Counted from the stretch's first letter, positions 14,720 through 22,493 are shown. The stretch is 22,850 nucleotides of DNA from JAICTV01 sp035634055 (GCA_035634055.1 DASQDR010000172.1:1-22850); one strand, 5' to 3'. The notes: a model not told the origin generated them from the sequence alone. Program-made: numbers and translations.

Positions 14720-16174
14720 ATGCGCATCCAGTTTTGCGGCGCCGACCGCACCGTCACCGGGTCGTGTCACCTGATCGAGGTCAACGGGCTGCGGCTGCTG
14801 CTCGACCTCGGGCTTTACCAGGGCCCGCGCGAGGAGGCGCGGCGGATCAACTCTTACCTGCCGGAGAACTTCAGCCGCGTCGACGCCATCATCCTCTCAC
14901 ACGGCCACCTCGATCACTGCGGGCGGCTGCCGGTGGTGGTGCGGCAGGGTTACGCCGGGCCAATCTATTGCACGCCGGCGACGGCGGAGGTGGCGCGAAT
15001 CGTGCTGACCGACGCGGCGCGGATCCAGGAGGAGGACGCCGACTACCTTAACCGCCGCGGCCGCGCGCCGGGCGAGGACGCGGTTGAGCCTCTCTACCGC
15101 AGCACCGACGCCGCGGCCGTGCTCAAGCTCTGGAAGCGCGTGCCGTACGGGCGGAGGACGGACCTGGGCAACGGCGTCTCGTTCACCTTCTTCGACGCCG
15201 GCCACATCCTCGGCTCCGCCTACGTCATTTTGGAATGGACCGAGGAGAACGCGCCGAAGCGACTGCTCTTCACGGCCGACGTCGGGCGCTACGACACGCC
15301 CATCCTCCGCGACCCGCACCCGCTTCCCGGCGCGTTTGACCACGTCATCACCGAGAGCACCTACGGCAACAAGCGCCACGCGCCGATGGAGCAGGTCGGG
15401 CCGCAACTGGTCGAAATCGTCCGGCGGGCGATCGAGTCGAAGGGTCGGCTGCTCGTGCCGGCGTTTGCGGTCGGGCGGACGCAGACGATGCTCTGGTACT
15501 TCCAGCGGTTCATCCAGTCGGGCGAGATCCCGGCGGTGCCGATCTTCGTCGACAGCCCGATGGGCGTGGAGGTCAGCCGCGTGCACGCGGAGTTCCGCGA
15601 GTACTTCGACGAGCAGACCAGCGCCGCGATCGGCAGCAAGGACCTCTTCGGCACCTCGCGCGTGACGTTCGCCTCCAGCAGCCAGGAGAGCCGGAACATC
15701 AACGCCTTCGGCGGGGCGTGCGTGATCATCGCCTCGAGCCCGACGTGCGAGTTCGGCCGCATCCTGCACCACCTCAAGCAGAGCCTCGAGCGCCCGCAGG
15801 ACACCGTAGTGTTCGTCGGCTGGACGCCGCCCGGCACGCTCGGTCGGCGGCTCCAGGACGGCATCAGGCGCGTGCGCGTCTTCGACCGGTTCTACGACGT
15901 GAAGTGCCAGGTGAAGACGATCCACGGGCTGAGCGCGCACGCCGACGGGGAGGAGCTGATCCGCTTCCTCGGGCCGACGCTGAAGCCGCAGACGACCGCG
16001 CACATCGTGCACGGCGAGGCGGACCAGGCGGAGGGGTTGGGGCGCCGGCTGCTCCAGCAGGGCATCGGCAGCGCCAACGTCCCGGCGATGGAAACGGCCG
16101 TGATCACATCTGCCGACGGCCTGCCCCCCGATGCCGCGCCGGCGAAGCGCGATGTGCGCACGGACAACGATTGA
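14720..16174 (+). CDS. MBL-fold metallohydrolase with beta-CASP and RMMBL domains (RNA-processing type)
   Basis: The 484-residue protein starts MRIQFCGADRTVTGSCHLIE, typical of this family. It has the di-zinc motif HGHLDH at residues 61-66, DAGHILGSA, and FTADVGRYDTP. The beta-CASP region shows ESTYGNKRH, PAFAVGRTQ and FVDSPMGVE, and the C-terminal RMMBL motifs are GLSAHADGEEL and HGEADQAEGL. Relatives are CPSF73-like and TTHA0252-like RNA endonucleases or exonucleases acting in the cytoplasm. RNA cleavage is therefore the likely activity, though the substrate is unknown. The start at 14720 matches the family N-terminus and the promoter 8 nt upstream. An 18-codon upstream extension has no homology. 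Confidence 0.92.
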   Translation: MRIQFCGADRTVTGSCHLIEVNGLRLLLDLGLYQGPREEARRINSYLPENFSRVDAIILSHGHLDHCGRLPVVVRQGYAGPIYCTPATAEVARIVLTDAARIQEEDADYLNRRGRAPGEDAVEPLYRSTDAAAVLKLWKRVPYGRRTDLGNGVSFTFFDAGHILGSAYVILEWTEENAPKRLLFTADVGRYDTPILRDPHPLPGAFDHVITESTYGNKRHAPMEQVGPQLVEIVRRAIESKGRLLVPAFAVGRTQTMLWYFQRFIQSGEIPAVPIFVDSPMGVEVSRVHAEFREYFDEQTSAAIGSKDLFGTSRVTFASSSQESRNINAFGGACVIIASSPTCEFGRILHHLKQSLERPQDTVVFVGWTPPGTLGRRLQDGIRRVRVFDRFYDVKCQVKTIHGLSAHADGEELIRFLGPTLKPQTTAHIVHGEADQAEGLGRRLLQQGIGSANVPAMETAVITSADGLPPDAAPAKRDVRTDND

Positions 16175-16191
16175 GATGTGCTTTCCGTGGT

Positions 16192-16214
16192 GGCTCGGAC
16201 ACCTTGCCCGAGCC
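16192..16214 (+). terminator. Weak hairpin after the MBL gene
   Basis: GGCTCGG (16192-16198) and CCGAGCC (16208-16214) form a 7-bp stem with a 9-nt loop between convergent genes. No U-tract follows. A second possible stem (TCGGGCG 16286-16292, CGCCCGA 16313-16319) lies further on in the same gap. Confidence 0.3.
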
Positions 16215-16340
16215 CCCGCAACGGCAACGGCAGCGGCACGCAGGAACGTGGCTCGCTGCGCGATGAATGGACGAGGCGGCGATGGTCGGGCGAGGGCGGC
16301 CGCTTCGCGCGGCGCCCGAGCCAAGTTGCCGCGTCGTCGC

Positions 16341-17003
16341 CTACTTGTTCTCGTTCCCGCCGGCCGCCGCGCCGGGCGCCTTCATCCGCTCGATCATTCC
16401 CTTGGCAGCCACGAGTTGCTGTTGGATCTCCGGCGCGCGCCCGAGGCGAAAACGGGCGGTGGCCCAGCGGAGGTCGCCGCTGGGAGCCAGGATCTGCGTG
16501 CTGCGGACCTGGAGCATCCGCGTCCCATTGTTGCCGACGTTGGCGACCAGCAGGTCGCCCCTGGTGGTGTACGTGGCGTCGAAATCGGTTCCGGCGACCT
16601 GCCCGCTCTGCATCTTGCCGATCGTTTCCAGCGCGGCCATCAGCCGGTCAATCTCCTCCTCGTCGACGAAGGCCGTGGCAACGCGCTCGAACCGGCCGGA
16701 CCGCTGCACGGTCATCGCCAGCCCGTAGTGCTTCTGCTCGTCGCGCGCGAACTGCACGGCCGTGACGCGCAGGTTGGCGCCGTCCTCGCCGGTGATGGTG
16801 GCGACGTCGGTGTAGGTCTTGACGATAATCGCGCCGCGCTCCGCCGCCAGCCGTTCCAGCATGGTCTTGGGCGCGGGAACGTTCACCACCTGCACCGGCC
16901 GCGGCTCGGCGCCTTCCGATTCGGACGGCATGTCCTCCTGCGCGAGTAAGGCCGTGGGGAGCAGCAGGGCCAGCGTGGTTGCGACGAGCTTATTCGCGCG
17001 CAT
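16341..17003 (-). CDS. Small secreted protein, function unknown
   Basis: The 220-residue protein begins with a clear signal peptide, MRANKLVATTLALLLPTALLAQ, with cleavage probably after LAQ. The mature protein starts with an acidic stretch (EDMPSESEGAEP) and then a compact alpha/beta region containing AIIVKTYTDVATITGEDGANLRVTA and AFVDEEEIDRLMAALETIGKM. It ends in a Gly/Asn/Lys tail. I recognise no family. The start at 17003 has GGAGG (17016-17012 on minus) 8 nt upstream, and the frame's longer upstream extension has no support. It is divergent from the CHAD gene by about 100 bp and convergent with the MBL gene. Confidence 0.75.
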   Translation of the reverse strand: MRANKLVATTLALLLPTALLAQEDMPSESEGAEPRPVQVVNVPAPKTMLERLAAERGAIIVKTYTDVATITGEDGANLRVTAVQFARDEQKHYGLAMTVQRSGRFERVATAFVDEEEIDRLMAALETIGKMQSGQVAGTDFDATYTTRGDLLVANVGNNGTRMLQVRSTQILAPSGDLRWATARFRLGRAPEIQQQLVAAKGMIERMKAPGAAAGGNENK

Positions 17004-17037
17004 GAGCGATTCCTCCGGCAGCGGGTACGTTCGCATC

Positions 17038-17043
17038 ACTCTA
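17038..17043 (-). promoter_or_regulatory. Candidate -10 of the small secreted protein
   Basis: TAGAGT on the minus strand lies 35 nt before the ATG at 17003, giving a leader of about 28 nt that contains GGAGG. No convincing -35 was found. Confidence 0.35.
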
Positions 17044-17090
17044 CCTCGATCCGCCAGCCGACGCGCCGAAGAATTTGGCTCGGGCCGGGC

Positions 17091-17096
17091 TACAAT
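17091..17096 (+). promoter_or_regulatory. CHAD gene -10 element, leaderless type
   Basis: TACAAT ends 9 nt before the ATG at 17106, and no Shine-Dalgarno is present. A -35 at the right distance is not obvious. Confidence 0.5.
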
Positions 17097-17105
17097 GATG
17101 CCGCC

Positions 17106-18122
17106 ATGCCTCGCATCAGGTGCCCGGCCGTCCCGTTGTGCGCGTACGCGGATCCGCTGATCCGCGAGCTGAAGCGGCTCGTGCCGCGGGCGCTGGAGGA
17201 ATGGGACGAGAAATCGATCCACGAGGCGCGCGTGGCGACGCGGCGGCTGCGGGCGGCGGCGGGGCTGGTCGAGCCGCTGGCGGACGCCGAGTTGCTCGCG
17301 CCGCTGCTCAAGGCACTCAAGCGCCTCCGCCGCCGCCTCGGGCCGCTGCGCGACCTTGACGTCATGCTCGGCCACCTCCGGCCACTGCTGGGTCGGCCGC
17401 GGCACGCCGAGGCGGCGCGCTGGCTGAGCGACCGGATCCGCTCGGCGCGCAACGCCGCCCGCCGGAAGGTTCGCAAGAACGAGGATCCGGCCCGCTGGCG
17501 GCAGAAGCTCGACGCGTGGGAGCCGGTGCGGCAGCGCATCGTGCAGCTTGGCGACGAGGTGGAGGCGACCATGCTCGCGTCGCTCCCCCGGCAGTGGGAC
17601 GCTTTCGCCGCGCACGCCGGGCGGCTGGCGACGCACCTGCTGGACGCGCCGGAGCAGGACATCCACGACCCGCACGAGCTCCGCATCGCCGGCAAGCTGC
17701 TGCGGTACACGCTGGAGATGGCCGCCGCCGCCGGGCACCGCCCGCCGGCGCTGGTGACGCGGTCGTTCAAGCGCATGCAGGGCGAGCTGGGGCTGTGGCA
17801 CGACCACGTGGTGCTCGCGGAGCGCGCGATGCGCGAGTCGCTGGACGCGCAGCTCGCCCATCACGACCCGGACCTCCAGGCCCGCGTGCTCGATCTGGTC
17901 CGCGCGTCACTGCTGGCATCGCAGCGGCACCTCAAGCGCTTCGCGCGACTCTGGCGGGACAGGGGCCCGGCCATGGGTGAAGCGGTGGGCCAGCTTGGCG
18001 GCGGCGGCGGTGGTGGCGGCGGCGGCGGGGTCAGTGAACCTCGAACGGATCGCGATCGCTTTGGCTCAGCGACGCCGCAAGCTGCGGAAGGCGCTCCGCC
18101 AGTCGAGCCCTCAGCCGCTTGA
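17106..18122 (+). CDS. CHAD domain protein
   Basis: CHAD domains are alpha-helical, His-rich proteins that bind polyphosphate. The 338-residue protein has the usual conserved His/Arg helices: SIHEARVATRRLRAAAGL (about residues 37-54), LRRRLGPLRDLDVML, HDPHELRIAGKLLRYTLEM (about 187-205) and FKRMQGELGLWHDHVVLAE. There is no CYTH/triphosphatase domain. After the domain come 11 consecutive Gly codons (17997-18029, mostly GGC) and a 31-residue low-complexity tail. The tail is encoded antisense to the end of the NIF3 gene, overlapping it by 92 bp (18031-18122). A one-base slip in the GGC tract would end the protein at a TGA near 18034-18036 instead. The tail is probably dispensable. Confidence 0.88.
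   Translation: MPRIRCPAVPLCAYADPLIRELKRLVPRALEEWDEKSIHEARVATRRLRAAAGLVEPLADAELLAPLLKALKRLRRRLGPLRDLDVMLGHLRPLLGRPRHAEAARWLSDRIRSARNAARRKVRKNEDPARWRQKLDAWEPVRQRIVQLGDEVEATMLASLPRQWDAFAAHAGRLATHLLDAPEQDIHDPHELRIAGKLLRYTLEMAAAAGHRPPALVTRSFKRMQGELGLWHDHVVLAERAMRESLDAQLAHHDPDLQARVLDLVRASLLASQRHLKRFARLWRDRGPAMGEAVGQLGGGGGGGGGGGVSEPRTDRDRFGSATPQAAEGAPPVEPSAA
17997..18029 (+). repeat. GGC microsatellite encoding poly-Gly
   Basis: Eleven Gly codons run in a row (8 GGC, 2 GGT, 1 GGG) at the end of the CHAD domain, ending 1 bp before the stop codon of the convergent NIF3 gene. Confidence 0.9.
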
Positions 18123-19131
18123 GCACCGCGCGCTCGCTGTTGGAGTGCAGCGTGCAGACGACGGTCACGCCGCGGGCGGCCGCCTTGAGGGCGTCGTGGT
18201 GCTTCATCTCGCCTGTCAGGTAGAGGTCGGCGCCGGCCGCGATGGCGTCATCGACGAAATCGCCGCACGAGCCCGCGCAGCATGCCGCCCTGGTCACCGC
18301 GCCCTCGGTGGGCCCGGCGATGAGCAGGTGGCGCAGGCCGAGCTCGCGCTTGATGCGCTCCAGCACCTCGGCCCGCGGCGCGGGTGACGCCAACGGGCCG
18401 ACGCGTCCCTGCCCGACCTTTTCCGGCGGGGTCGCCAGTTGCACGAGGTCGAACGCCGGCTCCTCATATGGGTGCGACTTGCGCAGCGCCGCCAGCACGT
18501 CGTTCAGGCGGGCGACGGGCATGACCGTCTCGATGCGGATCTCGCTGGTGCGCTCCAGCGTTCCCTGCTGGCCGACGACGGGGTTGGTCCCTTCCTCGCC
18601 GAAGAACGTGCCGGTGCCGGGCGTTCGGAAGCTGCACTGCGTGTAGTCGCCGATGCGGCCCGCGCCCGCGGCGAACACCGCCGCCGCCACGCGCTCGACG
18701 TGCTGCTCCGGCACGAAGGTCACGAGCTTGTACTGATTGGCCTGGGGCTGAATGATCCGCAGCGGCATGCGGTCGTCGCCGGAAATGCCCAGGGCGTCCG
18801 CGAGCAGATCGTTGGTCCCGCCGTCGGCGACGTCGAGCGCCGTGTGCGGCGAGTAGATCGCGACGCCGCGGCGGATGGCGTCGAAGATCACGCTGCCGGC
18901 CGTCAGCCGCTTCACCGCGTGGAACAGCGGCGGGTGATAGGCGATCACCGCGTCGCACCGCTGCGCTTCGGCCTCGGCGGCGACCGCCGGCGTGAGGTCG
19001 ATGCAGAGCATCGCGCGCGTCACCGCCTGCTCCGGGTCGCCCGCCAGCAGCCCGACGTTGTCCCACGCCTCCGCCAGGCGCGTCGGGGCGATGTCGTCCA
19101 GCGCGGCCACCAGTTCGGCGAGCGAGATCAT
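18031..19131 (-). CDS. NIF3-like dinuclear metal-centre protein (DUF34/YbgI-YqfO family)
   Basis: The 366-residue protein has the NIF3 N-terminal block WDNVGLLAGDP, the metal ligands AYHPPLFHAVKRL, and SPHTALDVADGGTNDLLAD. A PII/CutA-like insert follows, as in YqfO (LVTFVPEQHVERVAAAVF ... GTFFGEEGTNPVVG). The C-terminal block is SCGDFVDDAIAAGADLYLTGEMKHHDA, then VVCTLHSNSE. These proteins form hexameric rings with two metals per subunit. They are often annotated as GTP cyclohydrolase I type 2, but the function is not firmly known. The start at 19131 is supported by MISLAELVAALD and by a -10 element 7 nt upstream; an extension to 19167 is unlikely. Its 3' end overlaps the convergent CHAD gene. 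Confidence 0.93.
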   Translation of the reverse strand: MISLAELVAALDDIAPTRLAEAWDNVGLLAGDPEQAVTRAMLCIDLTPAVAAEAEAQRCDAVIAYHPPLFHAVKRLTAGSVIFDAIRRGVAIYSPHTALDVADGGTNDLLADALGISGDDRMPLRIIQPQANQYKLVTFVPEQHVERVAAAVFAAGAGRIGDYTQCSFRTPGTGTFFGEEGTNPVVGQQGTLERTSEIRIETVMPVARLNDVLAALRKSHPYEEPAFDLVQLATPPEKVGQGRVGPLASPAPRAEVLERIKRELGLRHLLIAGPTEGAVTRAACCAGSCGDFVDDAIAAGADLYLTGEMKHHDALKAAARGVTVVCTLHSNSERAVLKRLRARLAERLPQLAASLSQSDRDPFEVH

Positions 19132-19138
19132 GCACGGC

Positions 19139-19167
19139 GTTATACCGCCCGCGCCGGCCGATGGCAC
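19139..19167 (-). promoter_or_regulatory. NIF3 gene promoter, leaderless type
   Basis: On the minus strand GTGCCA (19167-19162) and TATAAC (19144-19139) are 17 bp apart, and the -10 ends 7 nt before the ATG at 19131. Its -35 overlaps the -24 element of the divergent sigma-54 promoter at 19162-19177, so the two could exclude each other. Confidence 0.5.
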
Positions 19168-19177
19168 CCGCGTTGCT
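19162..19177 (+). promoter_or_regulatory. Sigma-54 promoter of the first DUF2382 gene
   Basis: TGGCACC-CGCG-TTGCT matches the -24/-12 consensus (TGGCACG-N4-TTGCW), with the invariant GG at 19163-19164 and GC at 19175-19176 in exact 12-bp register. The transcript would start near 19188, with a leader of about 100 nt ending in GGAG before the ATG at 19289. An RpoN activator site was not identified. Confidence 0.7.
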
Positions 19178-19288
19178 CCGGTCGCAGGCTTCGGACGCTT
19201 CGCGCGGCGCGCTCACGGATCGAGCCGCCCGCGCCATCACGCGATCGCTGGCCGAGCCCAGCAACCCCAACTGCCCGGAGATGACGCC

Positions 19289-19891
19289 ATGGCGCAGACG
19301 CAGGTTCAGGACGTGAGCGGACCGGACGGGCTGCGCGGCACGGTCGACTTCTCTGCCGCCCGCGCCGACGCCGGACGGGTGACGGTTCAGTTCGAGACTG
19401 GCGAATCTGTCATGGTCCCCGTCGACTTGTTGCAGCACCGCCCGGACGGCTCGCTGTGGCTGCCGATCCGCCGGGACGAAATTGAAAACATTCGTGCGAG
19501 CCGCCGGTTGCGCGCGGGCGAGGAAGCGGTCGTGCCGGTAGTCGAGGAATCGCTGCGCCTCACCAAGCGTCAGCACGAGACCGGCAGCGTGGTGGTTCAC
19601 GTCACGCCGCACGAGCGGGTGGAATTCGTAGACGTGCCGCTGGCGGAAGAGCGCGTGGACGTGCAGCGCGTCGAGGTGAACCGCTTTGTGAAAGCGCCGC
19701 CGCCGGTCCGGCAGGAGGGGAACGTGACCATCGTGCCGGTGATGGAGGAAGTGCTGGTGGTGGAGAAGCGGCTGATGGTGCGCGAGGAGCTGCGCATCAC
19801 CCGCCGCCGCGAGGTGCGGCACGAGCCGCAGCGCGTCACGCTGCGGCACGAGGAAGCGCGCGTGCTGCGGTCGGTGGATAAACCGCACTGA
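19289..19891 (+). CDS. DUF2382 stress-type protein with N-terminal PRC-barrel-like domain
   Basis: The 200-residue protein has a beta-rich N-terminal segment (about 8-70; GPDGLRGTVDFS, GRVTVQFETGESVMVPVDLL) that looks PRC-barrel-like. It is followed by DUF2382 (about 75-190), with EEAVVPVVEESLRLTKRQHETGSV and VDVPLAEERVDVQRVEVN. Charged, repetitive strands of this type occur in YsnF and related general stress proteins. No enzymatic activity is known. GGAG at 19277-19280 sits 8 nt before the ATG. It has a sigma-54 promoter, and the second DUF2382 gene follows 117 bp downstream with another. The longer frame extending upstream into the NIF3 region is not supported. Confidence 0.82.
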   Translation: MAQTQVQDVSGPDGLRGTVDFSAARADAGRVTVQFETGESVMVPVDLLQHRPDGSLWLPIRRDEIENIRASRRLRAGEEAVVPVVEESLRLTKRQHETGSVVVHVTPHERVEFVDVPLAEERVDVQRVEVNRFVKAPPPVRQEGNVTIVPVMEEVLVVEKRLMVREELRITRRREVRHEPQRVTLRHEEARVLRSVDKPH

Positions 19892-19897
19892 CAGATT

Positions 19898-19913
19898 TGG
19901 CACATTCCTTGCT
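19898..19913 (+). promoter_or_regulatory. Sigma-54 promoter of the second DUF2382 gene
   Basis: TGGCACA-TTCC-TTGCT matches the -24/-12 consensus with the invariant GG (19899-19900) and GC (19911-19912) in register. It begins 7 bases after the stop codon of the first DUF2382 gene. Transcription would start near 19924, with a leader of about 85 nt and a strong AAGGAAGGAG ribosome-binding site. Confidence 0.8.
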
Positions 19914-20008
19914 CGACCGGCGGAACCTCGGAGTGGTCCGGTCGTTTCGGGCCGCACGTGGTTTCGTTGTTCCCCCAGCCACCCTCCATCGAAGGAAGGA
20001 GCCTTATC

Positions 20009-21037
20009 ATGGCCAGCACCATTGTCGGTTGTTTTGACAGCGCCAGCGAAGCGCGCGAGGTCGAGCGCGAGCTCGTCGCCGCGGGTTTCGAGTCCGGCTC
20101 GATCCGAGTCGTAAACCAGCCCGCGACGTCGCGGCAGACGGGCGCGTCGAGCGACGATCCCGGTTTCTGGGACAGCATCAAGGAAGCCTTCGGCTTCGCC
20201 GACGAGCAGGACCGCAGCACCTACGGCGAGGCCGCGCGGCGCGGCTCGACGCTGGTGTCGGTCGAGGCAGACGACCCGTCCGCCGCCCGCGTCGGCGAGA
20301 TCATGCGCCGCCACCACGCAGTCGACATCGACGCGCGCGCGCAGGAGTGGCGTCAGCAGGGGTGGACGGGCCAGCAACCCGCGACGGGGGCAGGGCACAC
20401 CGCCGCCGCCACGACCGCGCGCACCCCGGCCACGGGCGCCCCGCAACCGGCGGCGGCGCAGCGCCAGCAGCGCGCGGCGGGCGAGGAAGTCATCCCGGTG
20501 GTCGAGGAGCAATTGCGCGTCGGCAAGCGCGAGGTGCAGCAGGGTGGCGTGCGCGTCTACAGCCGCGTGACCGAGCGTCCGGTCGAGGAGCGGGTGAGCC
20601 TGCGCGAAGAGCGCGTCTCGGTCGAGCGCCGACCGGTGAACCGCCCGATCAGCGACACCGACGCCGCCTTCCGCGAGCGCGCCATCGAGGCCACCGAGAC
20701 CGCCGAGGAGGCGGTGGTGGACAAGCAGGCCCGCGTGGTCGAGGAGATCGCGGTGCGCAAGGAAGCGCAGCAGCGGACCGAGACGGTGCGCGACACCGTC
20801 CGCCGCACCGACGTGGAAGTGCAGCAGATGCCCGGGCAGGCCGCCGGCGCCACTTCTGACTATTCTGACGCGTTCGCCACCGAGCTGGCCGCCGACGAGC
20901 GGTACCGCGGGCGCGAGTGGACGGCGATGGAGCCGGACGTGCGGCGATCGTTCGAGCAGCGCTACCCGCAGAGCAAGTGGGACCAGTACCGCGACCGAGT
21001 GCGCACCGGCTGGGAACGCTCGCGCAGCCGCTCGTAG
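20009..21037 (+). CDS. General stress protein: YflT-like domain plus DUF2382
   Basis: The 342-residue protein starts MASTIVGCFDSASEAREVEREL, matching the N-terminal alpha/beta domain of YflT/GspM-type general stress proteins (about residues 1-110). An Ala/Thr/Pro/Gln-rich linker (about 115-155) follows. DUF2382 (about 158-275) shows GEEVIPVVEEQLRVGKREVQQGGVRV and ERPVEERVSLREERVSVERRPVN. The C-terminal 55 residues (YSDAFATELAADERYRGREW and WDQYRDRVRTGWER) are a Trp-rich motif that often ends such proteins. AAGGAAGGAG at 19992-20001 fixes the start. The sigma-54 promoter upstream and the paired DUF2382 gene suggest an inducible envelope or general stress response. The trigger is unknown. Confidence 0.85.
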   Translation: MASTIVGCFDSASEAREVERELVAAGFESGSIRVVNQPATSRQTGASSDDPGFWDSIKEAFGFADEQDRSTYGEAARRGSTLVSVEADDPSAARVGEIMRRHHAVDIDARAQEWRQQGWTGQQPATGAGHTAAATTARTPATGAPQPAAAQRQQRAAGEEVIPVVEEQLRVGKREVQQGGVRVYSRVTERPVEERVSLREERVSVERRPVNRPISDTDAAFRERAIEATETAEEAVVDKQARVVEEIAVRKEAQQRTETVRDTVRRTDVEVQQMPGQAAGATSDYSDAFATELAADERYRGREWTAMEPDVRRSFEQRYPQSKWDQYRDRVRTGWERSRSRS

Positions 21038-21093
21038 GATCCGCGGCCGCTGACATCGAGATTGCCTCCGATCGATATGATCGAAAGCGACAG

Positions 21094-21127
21094 GGCCGGC
21101 CGGCGGTGCGGTAGCCGCCGGCCGGCC
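21094..21127. terminator. Strong hairpin after the DUF2382 pair
   Basis: A perfect 13-bp GC-only stem (GGCCGGCCGGCGG at 21094-21106, CCGCCGGCCGGCC at 21115-21127) encloses an 8-nt loop, 57 bp after the stop codon. It lies between convergent genes. There is no long U-tract on either side, so it would act through the hairpin alone. Confidence 0.6.
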
Positions 21128-21344
21128 GCAGTTGCTTGCCCTCTCGGTGTCTTCCCTCCACCCGCTCCCGCTTTCATCGCGATGCTTAGCGCACTGCGGG
21201 CCGGCCCGTGCCGCTGCGGCTTCGACTGCCCGCGCGTCACTGCGCGGCTTGTGCGTGGGATCTGGTCAGCCGTTGCTGTCGTAACGGCCGATGGGGGCGT
21301 CCGCCCTCACCTTTCGCCACTCGAGACCGCGGGTTAGCCGGCCG

Positions 21345-22247
21345 CTACGCCGTCGCCCGGGTTAGAGCTTCGGCAAGTCGAAGGGTGATCGGGCCCGGCT
21401 TGTCGTTGCCAATCGCCTTGCGCTCGACGCGACAGACCGGCATCACTTCCATGACGCTGTTGGTCAAAAAGACTTCGTCGGCGTCGAGCAGTTGGCTCAC
21501 GTCGATGGACGCCGGGCGCACTTCCAGGTCCTGCGCCCGCGCCAGCTCGATGACCGCCGCCCGCGTCACGCCCGGCAGGACTGCGCTCTTCGGGTAGGCC
21601 GTCGCGCCCGCCACCGCGGGATCGCGCAGTTCCGCTTCCGTGGGCGGCGTGACGAGCGCGCGGTCCTTCACGATGAACACGTTGCTGATGCTGCCGGACT
21701 GGAGGAAGTTGTGCACGTTGAACCACAGCGCCTCGCCGGCCCCGCGACGGTTCGCCTCGCGCAGCGCCGCTAGCCGCGAGAAGTAGTTCAGCGTCTTGTG
21801 CCCCGCCTGGATGTCGTAGGGGTTGAGCTTCTGCTCGTCGAGCAGGATGACCGTCAGCCCGCGCTCGTAGAACTCGCGCGGGTAGGGCTCGAGCGTGGCG
21901 GCGGTGAGGAAGACGGTGGGCTGGAGGTGCATCCCGTGCAGCGGGTCCTGCTGCGCCGTACCGCGCGTGACCGTCAGCCGCAGCCGCGCGTCCGCCAGCT
22001 CGTTGCGCGACAGGACCTCCGTGACCGCCGACGCGAGCTCCTCGTCCCCGTACTGGAGCGGGATGAACAACGCGTTGCACGATCCGCGCAGCCGGCGGAG
22101 GTGCGCGTCGAGGCGGAACAGGCGCCCGCCGTAGCTCCGCATGGTCGTGAACACGCCGGCCGCGTGCAGCAGGCCGGTGTCGCGCAGCGAGATGGAGGCG
22201 GCGGATTCCTCGATGAACGATCCGTTGAACCAGACGAAGGAGGGCAT
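21345..22247 (-). CDS. Class IV (fold type IV PLP) aminotransferase, BCAT or aminodeoxychorismate-lyase-like
   Basis: The 300-residue protein begins MPSFVWFNGSFIEESAASIS, typical of class IV aminotransferases. It shows LRDTGLLHAAGVFTTMRSYGG, the catalytic Lys in AGHKTLNYFSRL (about residue 156), EALWFNVHNFLQSGSISNVFIV and VLPGVTRAAVIELA. Class IV covers branched-chain aminotransferase (IlvE), D-amino-acid aminotransferase (Dat) and 4-amino-4-deoxychorismate lyase (PabC). The motifs seen do not separate these, and no pab or ilv neighbours help. The start at 22247 is set by a TATAAT 7 nt upstream and by the family N-terminus; a longer frame to 22481 has no homology. Confidence 0.88.
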   Translation of the reverse strand: MPSFVWFNGSFIEESAASISLRDTGLLHAAGVFTTMRSYGGRLFRLDAHLRRLRGSCNALFIPLQYGDEELASAVTEVLSRNELADARLRLTVTRGTAQQDPLHGMHLQPTVFLTAATLEPYPREFYERGLTVILLDEQKLNPYDIQAGHKTLNYFSRLAALREANRRGAGEALWFNVHNFLQSGSISNVFIVKDRALVTPPTEAELRDPAVAGATAYPKSAVLPGVTRAAVIELARAQDLEVRPASIDVSQLLDADEVFLTNSVMEVMPVCRVERKAIGNDKPGPITLRLAEALTRATA

Positions 22248-22254
22248 GGGGAGG

Positions 22255-22260
22255 ATTATA
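22255..22260 (-). promoter_or_regulatory. -10 element of the class IV aminotransferase gene, leaderless type
   Basis: A perfect TATAAT on the minus strand ends 7 nt before the ATG at 22247. No Shine-Dalgarno and no good -35 are seen. Confidence 0.6.
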
Positions 22261-22493
22261 CGGAGCCGGTGACGGAGGGCGCGGCGCGCCCGCCGCGGCG
22301 TTGTTCTTCCAGCGCCGCGACGCCCGCGCTGAGGTCGAGCCGATGCGGATGCCTGGTGCGCTTGTGGCCGCGCGGCGGAAAGCGTGCGCGTCAAAGCGGC
22401 GCGGTCCAGAGGCACATGCCGACCTCCCGTGCCGCCGCGCGATTTCGCCTCAAATTTCTTCGGCCGGCGAGGCGACTTCAAGCAAACTGCGGC

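Noticed and set aside
16403..16420. Third sigma-54-like promoter (TGGCAGC ... TTGCT)
   Set aside because: The spacer is 6 nt instead of 4, so GG and GC are out of register, and it lies inside a gene on the opposite strand.
18464..20512. 682-codon open frame on the minus strand
   Set aside because: It is antisense to the NIF3 frame shadow and to both DUF2382 genes, is Arg/His/Ala-rich with no domain, and is typical of high-GC shadow frames.
21038..21344. Small genes between the DUF2382 pair and the class IV aminotransferase gene
   Set aside because: Short open frames exist but none has a ribosome site or recognisable protein. Apart from the strong hairpin at 21094-21127, I see nothing supportable.
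22261..22493. Genes or RNA in the gap between the class IV aminotransferase and MFS genes
   Set aside because: No tRNA-like fold, no U-tract hairpin and no supported start was found; only the flanking promoter elements are plausible.
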